A stretch of DNA of 64,000 bases from assembly GCA_020161065.1 (NCBI GenBank), contig JAIUPH010000018.1, positions 62,001 to 126,000 of the forward strand, read 5' to 3'. The position numbers and the translations under genes were made by a program. How positions within the stretch are numbered: position 1 is the first letter of the stretch; the number at the start of each line of letters is the position of its first letter. Below, one piece after another: positions 48,922 to 56,161 of the stretch. The stretch is from Pseudomonadota bacterium. GTDB taxonomy: Bacteria; Pseudomonadota; Gammaproteobacteria; Burkholderiales; Burkholderiaceae_C. A model generated the notes under the pieces. It saw only the letters and a list, made by a program, of their open reading frames with translations. It was not told the DNA's origin and did no database searches.

Positions 48922-50061
48922 ATGGCAGACCAACCCAGCGGCTGCGCGCTCGACCGCGTGCTGATCGTCGGCGGCGGCGTCGCCGGCACGGCGATGGCCA
49001 TCCTGCTGCGCCAGCGCGGCGTCGCGGTCGACCTCGTCGAGATCGACGGCCAGTGGACCGGCCAGGGTGCCGGCATCACCATCACCGGCCCGACGCTGCG
49101 CGCGCTGCGGCCGCTGGGCGTGCTCGACCGCTTCTTCGACTACGGCGCCGGCTGGTCCGGCGGCTGGGTGTTCAACCGCCAGGGCGAGTTGCTCGAAGAA
49201 CTGCACACGCGGCCGCTGGAAGACGGCACGCCGGCCACCGCGGGCATCCACCGCGCCGACCTGCACCGCCTGCTGGTCGAGCGTTGCCAAGCGCTCGACA
49301 CCTCGGTGCGCCTGGGCGTCACGGTCACGCGGCTGCAAGACCTCGGCGGCGAGGTCGAAGCCACGTTCAGCGACGGCGTCGTGCGCCGCTACAGCCTGGC
49401 CATCGCCGCCGACGGCGTGTTCTCCAAGCTGCGCCATTCGATGCTGCCCGACTCCGGCACGCCGCAGTACACGGGGCAGGCCTGCTGGCGCCTCGTCGCC
49501 GACATGCCCAAGGGCATGGACCGCTCGATGATGTACCTGGGCGAGAGCGGCAAGATCGGCTTCAACCCGATCGGCCGCGGCCGCATGTACATGTTCCTGC
49601 TGGAGCATGCGCCCACCGACCCCTGGCGCGACCCCGAGACGCAGGCCCAGGTGCTGTACGAGTTGATGGACGGCTGGGGCGGCATCGTGCCCGAGGTGCG
49701 CGCCGGCGTGCTGCGCAACCCGAGCATCAACTACCGGCCGCTGAAGGGCGGCACCGTGCCGCGGCCGTGGAAGCAGGGGCGCACGGTGTTCGTCGGCGAT
49801 GCGGTGCACGGGCCGACGCCGCACCTGGCCTCCGGCGCCGGCATGGCGGTGGAAGACTGCGTGGTGCTCGACCAGGAACTGCAGCGCCACGCCGACCTGG
49901 CCGCCGCGCTGCAGGCCTACGAAGACCGCCGCCACGGCCGCTGCCACTTCATCGTCTCGACCTCGATCCGCCTCGGCCAGATGGAGATCGCCGGCGCCGA
50001 CCCGGCCGAGCACACGCGGCTGATGCAAAGCGCGATCGACGCGCTGCGCCAGCCGATCTGA
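48922..50061 (+). CDS. FAD-dependent aromatic-ring hydroxylase-like monooxygenase
   Basis: 379 residues. ATG at 48922 with AAGGAGAC upstream. Three family motifs are visible: the Rossmann GxGxxG in VLIVGGGVAGTAMAILL (~13-29), the DG motif in LAIAADGVFSKLR (~155-167), and GD motif in TVFVGDAVHGPTPHLASGAG (~290-310). It is a class A flavoprotein monooxygenase using NAD(P)H and O2 to hydroxylate a phenolic or heteroaromatic ring; substrate unknown. It is followed at 50236 by a VOC dioxygenase gene, so a hydroxylase-then-ring-cleavage pair under LysR control is likely. The two genes are separated by a family A repeat and short tandem repeats. Confidence 0.9.
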   Translation: MADQPSGCALDRVLIVGGGVAGTAMAILLRQRGVAVDLVEIDGQWTGQGAGITITGPTLRALRPLGVLDRFFDYGAGWSGGWVFNRQGELLEELHTRPLEDGTPATAGIHRADLHRLLVERCQALDTSVRLGVTVTRLQDLGGEVEATFSDGVVRRYSLAIAADGVFSKLRHSMLPDSGTPQYTGQACWRLVADMPKGMDRSMMYLGESGKIGFNPIGRGRMYMFLLEHAPTDPWRDPETQAQVLYELMDGWGGIVPEVRAGVLRNPSINYRPLKGGTVPRPWKQGRTVFVGDAVHGPTPHLASGAGMAVEDCVVLDQELQRHADLAAALQAYEDRRHGRCHFIVSTSIRLGQMEIAGADPAEHTRLMQSAIDALRQPI

Positions 50062-50065
50062 CCCG

Positions 50066-50146
50066 CCCCCCCGAAGCGCCTGCGGCGCCTCCCCCCCAGG
50101 GGGGCGCCGCCAGCGGCCCGGCGGAGCCGGTTCCGCGGCGGCCGCT
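50066..50146 (+). repeat. C-rich intergenic repeat, family A copy 2
   Basis: 81 bp, nearly identical to 4669-4749, with the CCCCCCC and GAAGCGCC start, AGGGGGG core and TTCCGCGGCGGCCGCT end. A few differences are compensatory within self-complementary stretches (for example GCTGGC versus GCCAGC), consistent with selection for structure. It sits between the monooxygenase and dioxygenase genes. Confidence 0.8.
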
Positions 50147-50191
50147 TGGTGGTCGCTGATTCATGCGACGCCGGTGCCGCAAGGCGGTATC

Positions 50192-50224
50192 AGCAACCGA
50201 GAAGCAACCGAGAAGCAACCGAGA
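50192..50224 (+). repeat. 11-bp tandem repeat overlapping the dioxygenase ribosome-binding site
   Basis: AGCAACCGAGA is repeated three times (50192, 50203, 50214) and a fourth degenerate unit (AGGAATCGACC) runs to the ATG at 50236. The GAGAAGGA Shine-Dalgarno sequence is made by the last unit junction. Copy-number change would alter the leader but not the start codon spacing, as long as the last unit is kept. Confidence 0.8.
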
Positions 50225-50235
50225 AGGAATCGACC

Positions 50236-51252
50236 ATGGCCATCCTCGGCATCGAAGCCGTCGTCTACGGCGCCAAAGACCTCGACACCAACTTCCGCTT
50301 CTGGCGCGACTTCGGCCTGCAGCCGCTGGCCGACGGGCCGGAAGAAAAAGTGCTGGCCTGCCAGAACGGCGCGCGGCTGGTGCTGCGCCACCACGGCGAC
50401 CCGCGGCTGCCCACGGCCTACGCGCACCAGGCCAGCGTGCACGAAAGCATCTGGGGCGTTGACACGCCGGCCGCCTTCGACACGCTGGTGGCCGACCTGC
50501 GCCGCGACCGCGAGGTGACGATCGACAGCGACGGCGTGGCGCACTTCATCGCCGAAGGCGGCATCCCGATGGGGCTGAAGGTCTGGCAGCCCAAGCCCTT
50601 CGTCTCCTGCCCCGACGAGGTGAACGCGCCGGGCCGCATCCGCCGCCTCAACCAGCACCGCAAGTGGCGGCTGGCGTGCCGGCCCAAGTGCATCAACCAC
50701 ATCGTCTTCTTCGTGCCCGACTACGTGGCCGCCTACGAGTTCTTCCGCGACCGGCTGGGCTTTCGCTACACCGACCACTCGCGCGGCATCGGCATCTTCG
50801 TGCGCGCCGACGGCGCCTTCGAGCACCACAACATCTTCTTCGTCTCCATGGACCTGCCGATCTCACCCGAGAAGCCCGGCTTCATGCACCTGTCGTTCGG
50901 GCTGGAAGACATCGACGAGCTGATGCTCGGCGTGCAGCGCATGCAGCAGGCCGGCTGGCAGCAGGACGGCTACAACACCAAGTACGGGCTGTGCCGGCAC
51001 CGCATCTCGTCGGCGATCTACTACTACCACGACATCCCGTCGGGCGGCGAGGCCGAGTACAACGTCGACACCGACTACGTCGACGACAACTGGATCCCGC
51101 GCGCCTGGGAGTTCAAGTTCGGCTCGCTGCTGTGGGCCACCCAGGTGCACGAGCTGTGGCAGGGCCCGGTCGAGATGGACATGCAGTTCGACCCCGACGG
51201 CGCCTCGATCGCCGCGGTCAAGGCAGCGTCTGCTCGCAGTTGCAGTTGTTGA
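50236..51252 (+). CDS. Two-domain VOC extradiol-type dioxygenase
   Basis: 338 residues, ATG at 50236. Two glyoxalase/VOC modules: residues ~1-140 (lacking a full metal site) and ~150-290. The 2-His-1-Glu iron site of extradiol dioxygenases is recognisable: His155 in CINHIVFFV, His218 in GFMHLSFGLED, and Glu272 or Glu274 in GGEAEYN. Such enzymes cleave catechol-type rings next to the hydroxyls using O2, with Fe(II). The order of motifs and length fit the type I bicupin-like class. It would act on the product of the upstream monooxygenase. The 3' end overlaps the convergent NTF2-like gene by 35 bp. Confidence 0.88.
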   Translation: MAILGIEAVVYGAKDLDTNFRFWRDFGLQPLADGPEEKVLACQNGARLVLRHHGDPRLPTAYAHQASVHESIWGVDTPAAFDTLVADLRRDREVTIDSDGVAHFIAEGGIPMGLKVWQPKPFVSCPDEVNAPGRIRRLNQHRKWRLACRPKCINHIVFFVPDYVAAYEFFRDRLGFRYTDHSRGIGIFVRADGAFEHHNIFFVSMDLPISPEKPGFMHLSFGLEDIDELMLGVQRMQQAGWQQDGYNTKYGLCRHRISSAIYYYHDIPSGGEAEYNVDTDYVDDNWIPRAWEFKFGSLLWATQVHELWQGPVEMDMQFDPDGASIAAVKAASARSCSC

Positions 51253-52111
51253 AGGTTTCCTTGAACGTGCGATACGGCTGCGGCAGCTTGGGCCAGATGA
51301 CCGCCGGCCGCTGCGGGCTGTAGGCCGGGTAGCTGTACAGCGGCTTGCGAAAGCCCGCCGGGAAGCCGGCGCGTTCGCCGGCCTCGCCGCCCTGCGACGC
51401 GAACTTGCCCTTGAACGCCAGTTCGCCGAGCCGGTCGTTGAGCTGGCTGAGCATCGACTCGGGCACGTTGGGCACGAAGTCGTAGGCCATCTGCAGGTGC
51501 CAGATCTTCCAGCGGCCGTTCTCCTTGACGAAGTCGGCGCCGTACTTCTCGAAGAAGAACATCGACTGCAGGTGGATCTTGCCGTCGACGTAGAACGGCA
51601 TCACGCCGACGCCGGGCGAGTACCAGGCGCCCTGCGCCGTCTGGCCGTCGTCGGCCACCTCGATCACCGGCGTGGTGCTGGTGTGCATCACCCATTCGGC
51701 GCCGGCGCCGAAGGAAGCCTCGTCGTCCTTCACCGTGCGGTCGATCGCCGCCAGCTTGGTCAAAGCTTCCTTGGCATCCTGGCGGCTTTTCAGGCCGTAG
51801 GCGTTGCGGATGGTCTCCAGCCCGTACATCACCCAGGCCGGGCTGCCGAAGGTGGCGGTGGCGGCGAACCGGCCGTCGCGCGCCACCCACATCGAGTCCA
51901 GCTCTTCCAGGTTGCGGCCTGCGGCGTGCATGTACTCGTGCCGGCTCATCAGGTTCTGCACCGCGATGGTGGCGGCCGCGCGCTCGCCGTCGGCGATGCG
52001 GCGTGCCTTGGCCGGCGGCGCGGCCGCCGCCGTCGTGGCCGCTGCGGCGGCCACGGCCGTCAACACCAGGCCCAGCATCGCGGGCTTGCAGCGTGCAAGA
52101 TGGTCGTTCAA
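51218..52111 (-). CDS. Exported NTF2/SnoaL-like protein
   Basis: 297 residues from a TTG at 52111 with AAGGAG well placed; the first ATG (52078) is inside the signal peptide. Signal region MLGLVLTAVAAAAATTAAA. The domain with IAVQNLMSRHEYMHAAGRNLEELDSMW, then the FEKYGADFVKENGRWKIWHLQM strand pattern, is an NTF2-like (SnoaL_4) cone, and the C-terminal ~80 residues (YSPQRPAVIWPKLPQPY) form an extension. Members bind or isomerise hydrophobic ring compounds (steroid isomerase, polyketide cyclase fold) and others have no known activity; the catalytic residues cannot be assigned. Unusual in being exported. It is 10 bp downstream of the SDR stop. Confidence 0.72.
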   Translation of the reverse strand: MNDHLARCKPAMLGLVLTAVAAAAATTAAAAPPAKARRIADGERAAATIAVQNLMSRHEYMHAAGRNLEELDSMWVARDGRFAATATFGSPAWVMYGLETIRNAYGLKSRQDAKEALTKLAAIDRTVKDDEASFGAGAEWVMHTSTTPVIEVADDGQTAQGAWYSPGVGVMPFYVDGKIHLQSMFFFEKYGADFVKENGRWKIWHLQMAYDFVPNVPESMLSQLNDRLGELAFKGKFASQGGEAGERAGFPAGFRKPLYSYPAYSPQRPAVIWPKLPQPYRTFKETFNNCNCEQTLP

Positions 52112-52121
52112 GAAAGCTCCT

Positions 52122-52925
52122 TCACCAGGCGGTGGCGCCTGCGTCGATGTTGAAATCAGCCGCCGTCACCCAGCTCGATTCGTCAGAACCCAGGTAGATG
52201 GCGAGCCAGCCGATGTCCTCGGGCTGGCCGGTGCGCTTGATCATGAATTTCGTCATCACCTGCTCGCGAAAGCCGGGGATGTTCTCCAGCGGGAACTTGG
52301 TGGCCGCCGTCTCCACCAGCGCCGGACTGATGGTGTTGACGCGGATGCCCAGCGGCCCGCCTTCCATCGCCAGCTGGCGGCTCATGGCCAGCACCGCGCC
52401 CTTGCCGGCGCAATGCGCCAGCGCCGGCGACAGCGGCAGCGCCATGCGCGCATTGGCGCTGGCGAAGTTGATGACGCTGGCGCCGCGGTGCTTGAGGTGC
52501 GGCCACGCCGCCTGGCAGGCGAGGAAGACGACGTCCACCTCGCCGGCCATCGTGCGCTTCCAGTCGCGCTCGAAGTCCATCTCTTCCAGCCACGCGAAGG
52601 CGCCGAAGGCGGCGGCGTTGACCAGGATGTCGATGCCGCCGTGGCGGTCGGCCGCATGCGCCATCAAGCGGCGCGACGCGGCCGGGTCGGTGAGGTCCAG
52701 CGGGTGCAGGCTGTCGATCGCCAGCCCTTGCGCGGCGGCGGCGTCGGCCGTGGCCTGGGCACCGGCGGCGTCGATGTCGCAGCCGATGACGGCGGCGCCC
52801 TGCTGCGCATACATCAGCGCAATGCCGCGGCCGATGCCGGCGCCGATGCCGGTGACCACCGCCACCTTGCCGGCCAGCCGGTCGCCGCGCCGGCCGGGCA
52901 GCGCCGGCTTGATCGTGTTGCTCAT
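52122..52925 (-). CDS. SDR-family oxidoreductase with altered active site
   Basis: 267 residues, ATG at 52925. Rossmann NAD(P)-binding GIGAGIGRG (TGxxxGxG type) at ~26-34 and the NNAG-equivalent NAAAF at ~103. The catalytic Ser is near 156 (NFASAN), Lys is 175, but the position four before Lys, which must be Tyr in active classical SDRs, is His171 in ALAHCAGKGAV. So it lacks the usual proton donor: either His acts instead or the protein is not a dehydrogenase. Proximity to the receptor (stop/ATG spacing of 2 bp) suggests co-translation. Role in the ligand pathway is inferred only from position. Confidence 0.85.
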   Translation of the reverse strand: MSNTIKPALPGRRGDRLAGKVAVVTGIGAGIGRGIALMYAQQGAAVIGCDIDAAGAQATADAAAAQGLAIDSLHPLDLTDPAASRRLMAHAADRHGGIDILVNAAAFGAFAWLEEMDFERDWKRTMAGEVDVVFLACQAAWPHLKHRGASVINFASANARMALPLSPALAHCAGKGAVLAMSRQLAMEGGPLGIRVNTISPALVETAATKFPLENIPGFREQVMTKFMIKRTGQPEDIGWLAIYLGSDESSWVTAADFNIDAGATAW

Positions 52926-52927
52926 GG

Positions 52928-55396
52928 CTAGAACTTCACGCCGACGTTGACGCCCAAGGTGCGCGGATCGGTGATCTGCACGCGGCCGAAAGGCAGCACC
53001 TGCGTGGTCTGCGCGTCGTTTTCCAGGTTGCGCAGCCACAGCGCCAGGTTCCAGCGCTCGCTGCCCGGGGCGTACGACAGGCGCAGGTCGGTCTTGTGGA
53101 AGCGGCCCTGCAGGGCGTTGAGGTTGCCGCCCGGCATCGCGTCGTTCAGCGAGACGGTGTAGCCGTCGGAGAACTTGGTGCTGAAGCCGGCCGTCAGCGT
53201 GCCGCCGGCCACGTCCCACACCTGCTCGGCGCCCAGCGTCAGCGTCCAGCGCGGCGTGCCAACCACGCGCGCGCCGTTCATGTTCTGCAGCGCGGCCACC
53301 GCGAAGTCGCCGTAGCGCGCGTCGGTGTAGGTGGCGGCGGCGCGCAGCTCGGTGTCGGGCAGCACGCGCCAGCGGCTTTCCAGGTCCAGCCCGTTGATGC
53401 GGCCGGCGCCGGCGTTCACCACGTACTGCATGAACGAGCCGGTGCTGTCGCCCGGAATCGGCGACGGCGCCGCCGTATCCGCGTACATGACCTGGTAGTT
53501 GCGGTAACGGTAGGCGAACAGCTCGCCGTTGAGCTGCAGCCGGTTGTCCAGGAAGCGGTTCTTGCTGCCCAGCTCGAAGGCGGTGAGGCGCTCGGGCTCG
53601 AAAGGCTGCGGCGGCACGCTGATGCCGAAGCCACCCGCCTTGTAGCCGGTGGCCAGCTGGGCGTAGAGCATGGACTGGCGCGCCACGTCGTACTCGAGCC
53701 CCAGCTTGCCGGTGACGGCGCTGTAGGCATTGCTCACCGACAGCAAACCGCTGTCGTAGGGCGCGCCGGTCCAGCTGCTGCTGCTGCGCACGCCGTAGCG
53801 CGTGAGCTTCTCGTCGCGCGTGTAGCGCAGCCCCGCGGTGCCGCGCAGGCCGGTGGCCAGCGGCGCCGTCAACTGGCCGAACACGGCCTTCGACTGGTTG
53901 GGCACCTGGGTGCCGTAGCTCTCCCAGGTGGGCGGCGGGAACGACGGCGGCACGCCCGTCTGCTCGTTCGCGGCGTCGAACCAGTAGGCGCCGACGACCC
54001 ATTGCGTGGCCGCGCGCGCCGGCGAGGCCAGGCGCACTTCCAGCGTCTTCTGCGTTTCCTGCCACACCGATTCGGGCAGCGGCAGCGTGGTGCCCGGCAC
54101 CGCCAGCCCGGCCACCAGGTCGGTCTGCGTCAGGCGGCGGCTTTTCACGTAGGCCGGCTGCACGGTCAGCAGGCCGAAGCCGAGGTTGAGGTCGAGCTGC
54201 AGCGAATACGTCGTGAAGCGCGTGCGCTGCACGTCGGCGGGGTGCAGGTCGTCCACCTGCCAGGGGTCGCTGTAGTCGGTGCGCCAGTTGAAGAACGGCG
54301 GCCCGCCGGCAAAGGCGCGCGGCACGGTGGTGGCGCCGGCGCCCTGGCTTTCGAAGCTGTCGATGGTGCCCAGCAGCGAGACGTCGGCATTGGGCTTGAA
54401 CAGCAGCTTGACGCGGCCGGCCGTCAGGTCCGACGCGCGGCCGCCGTTGCTGAAGTAGCCGTCGCGCTTTTCGCGCATGGCCGCCACGCGCAGCGCGAAC
54501 ATCTCGCCCAGCGGCACGTTGACGAAGCCGTCCACGTGCGCGAGCTGGTAGTTGCCAACCTGCGCGTTGACGCCGCCTTCGAGCCGCGTGCCCGGGTTGT
54601 TGGTCAGCACGTTGACGCTGCCGCCGGTGGAGTTGCGGCCGTACAGGGTGCCCTGCGGGCCGCGCAGCACCTCCACGCGGTTGACGTCGTACATGCTGGA
54701 GAACACGCGCTCGGCGCGGCCGCTGTACACCCCGTCGAGATTCAGCGACACGGCCGGGTCGACGTAGTTGCTGTCGCCCTGCGAGCCGACGCCGCGCACG
54801 TAGACCTGGCCGCCCTGCGGCGTGGCCAGCACGGTGACGGCGGGCGTGTCCGACAGCACCGCTTCCAGCGTGGTCTGGCCCTTGGCGCGGATTTCCTCGC
54901 CGGTCTCGGTGGCGATCGAGATCGCCGTCTTCTGCACGTTCGCGCTGCGCCGCTCGGCGGTGACCACGATCTCCTGCAGCGTGCCGGCGGCCGGCTTGGC
55001 GGCGGCGGTAGCAGCGGACGTAGCGGCGGCGGCAGAGGCGGCGGCGGCGGCCGCCATCAGCGGCGCCATCTTCTTGTCGAAGGCCTTCATCTTGGCCAGC
55101 GTGAGGCGGCCGTCGCCGTTGGTGTCGATGCCGTCGGGCGCGGGCACCTTGCTCATCGCCTCGACGGTGACGCAGCCGCGCGCGTCCTTCAGCATCTCGT
55201 AGCTCGACATCGGCGCGCCGGCGCGCTGCCACTCTTCGCGCGTGGCGCAACCGTCGCCGTCGAGGTCGACTTCGCTGAAGAAGGGGCGCACGTCCATGGT
55301 CTTGCCGGCCGGCTGCGCCGCGGCCGCCGTGGCAGCGAACAAGGCCAGCCACAACGGGGCGCGGGCCAGCGGGGGGATGCGGGTGGATGCAGACAT
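52928..55396 (-). CDS. TonB-dependent receptor with N-terminal EF-hand domain
   Basis: 822 residues from the ATG at 55396. Signal peptide (to ~27). A loop DLDGDGCATREE starts at Asp44: ligands 1, 3, 5, 6 and 12 are Asp44, Asp46, Asp48, Gly49 and Glu55, a canonical EF-hand. A second loop starts at Asp91 (DTNGDGRLTLAK) but ends in Lys, so is weaker. An Ala-rich linker (~114-137), TonB box-like TLQEIVVTAERR (~139), plug (NRVEVLRGPQGTLYGRNSTGG) and barrel ending NVGVKF follow. No STN signalling domain is present. EF-hand fused to a TonB-dependent receptor is not an architecture I know; calcium sensing or stabilisation is possible. The same gene arrangement (HxlR upstream) occurs only here in the window. 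Confidence 0.85.
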   Translation of the reverse strand: MSASTRIPPLARAPLWLALFAATAAAAQPAGKTMDVRPFFSEVDLDGDGCATREEWQRAGAPMSSYEMLKDARGCVTVEAMSKVPAPDGIDTNGDGRLTLAKMKAFDKKMAPLMAAAAAASAAAATSAATAAAKPAAGTLQEIVVTAERRSANVQKTAISIATETGEEIRAKGQTTLEAVLSDTPAVTVLATPQGGQVYVRGVGSQGDSNYVDPAVSLNLDGVYSGRAERVFSSMYDVNRVEVLRGPQGTLYGRNSTGGSVNVLTNNPGTRLEGGVNAQVGNYQLAHVDGFVNVPLGEMFALRVAAMREKRDGYFSNGGRASDLTAGRVKLLFKPNADVSLLGTIDSFESQGAGATTVPRAFAGGPPFFNWRTDYSDPWQVDDLHPADVQRTRFTTYSLQLDLNLGFGLLTVQPAYVKSRRLTQTDLVAGLAVPGTTLPLPESVWQETQKTLEVRLASPARAATQWVVGAYWFDAANEQTGVPPSFPPPTWESYGTQVPNQSKAVFGQLTAPLATGLRGTAGLRYTRDEKLTRYGVRSSSSWTGAPYDSGLLSVSNAYSAVTGKLGLEYDVARQSMLYAQLATGYKAGGFGISVPPQPFEPERLTAFELGSKNRFLDNRLQLNGELFAYRYRNYQVMYADTAAPSPIPGDSTGSFMQYVVNAGAGRINGLDLESRWRVLPDTELRAAATYTDARYGDFAVAALQNMNGARVVGTPRWTLTLGAEQVWDVAGGTLTAGFSTKFSDGYTVSLNDAMPGGNLNALQGRFHKTDLRLSYAPGSERWNLALWLRNLENDAQTTQVLPFGRVQITDPRTLGVNVGVKF

Positions 55397-55446
55397 GCGC
55401 CAAGCGTAGGCAGCGCCCGCCGGCGCGCCAACGGGACTCGCCATGA

Positions 55447-55460
55447 GCACATTTTTGTGC
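55447..55460. promoter_or_regulatory. Palindrome in the promoter region of the EF-hand receptor gene
   Basis: GCACATTTTTGTGC, perfect 5-bp arms around TTTT, lies about 50 bp upstream of the receptor start in otherwise very GC-rich sequence. The HxlR gene upstream is on the same strand, so this may be an operator for HxlR or another regulator. Confidence 0.4.
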
Positions 55461-55502
55461 CCGCGTCGGAGGCGCCCCAGTCCCGCGCTGAAGTCCTGCG
55501 CC

Positions 55503-56030
55503 TCAGTCCCGCGCCTCAGCCTCCTGCCCCTGCGCGCCGGCAAACTCCGGGTGCTTGCGATCGAACGCCTCGCGGGCGGCGCGCACGGCCGGGGTGGCGC
55601 GCTCGGCCCAGCGCACCAGGGCGATGAAGTGGGCGTAGACCTCCTGCCCCATCGCGGTGAGCTGGTACTCCACGCGCGGCGGCACGTCGGCGGTGGCCTG
55701 GCGCAGCACGAGGCCGTCGCGTTCCAGTACGCGCAGTTTGAGCGTCAGCATGCGCTGCGAGATGTCCTGCTCGGCCGAGACCAGCGCGATCAGCTTCTTC
55801 AGCTCGGCATGGCGCAGCATGCCGCCGCTGAGCAGGTGCATCACCAGCGAACTCCAGCGGTCGCCCAGGTAGGCCGGCGTCGTGCGCACCGGGTCGTCGC
55901 GCCGGTTGCCGTGCAGCGCCATGTTGCCCAGCAGCACGCTGATGTTGTCCAGGTGGCGCCGGCGCTCGTCGGCCGGGCGGTCGGCACCGATGCAGGCCAG
56001 GGCCTCGGCGGTCTTGTCGGCTGAAGACAT
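55503..56030 (-). CDS. HxlR-type winged-helix regulator
   Basis: 175 residues, ATG at 56030, longer at the N-terminus than the usual ~110. The HxlR winged helix covers ~55-150: YLGDRWSSLVMHLLSGGMLR, ELKKLIALVSAEQDISQRML, TLKLRVLERDGLVLR and ADVPPRVEYQLTAMGQEV. HxlR proteins sense reactive electrophiles, aldehydes or redox state. Its only Cys is Cys13 in the N-terminal arm. It lies between the two receptor operons, both on the same strand, and is the natural regulator of one or both. Confidence 0.87.
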   Translation of the reverse strand: MSSADKTAEALACIGADRPADERRRHLDNISVLLGNMALHGNRRDDPVRTTPAYLGDRWSSLVMHLLSGGMLRHAELKKLIALVSAEQDISQRMLTLKLRVLERDGLVLRQATADVPPRVEYQLTAMGQEVYAHFIALVRWAERATPAVRAAREAFDRKHPEFAGAQGQEAEARD

Positions 56031-56094
56031 GGGGGCGGGCGGCGGGTGGTGCCGGTCGGGCTGCTGCTCAAGCCTAACCGATCCCCGCGCCGCA

Positions 56095-56138
56095 GGCGCT
56101 GCGTCACGATCCCCGGTGACGCCGGCGCTGCGTCACGA
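56095..56138. repeat. 15-bp direct repeat with hairpin, downstream of the hotdog operon
   Basis: GGCGCTGCGTCACGA occurs at 56095-56109 and 56124-56138. Inside, GTGACGC (56116-56122) and GCGTCAC (56130-56136) form a stem of 7 bp with a 7-base loop. On the minus strand it follows the last gene of the four-gene operon and precedes HxlR, so it is a candidate terminator or processing site; no T-run. Confidence 0.45.
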
Positions 56139-56161
56139 CGCCTGCTGCCCGCCCCCGCTCG

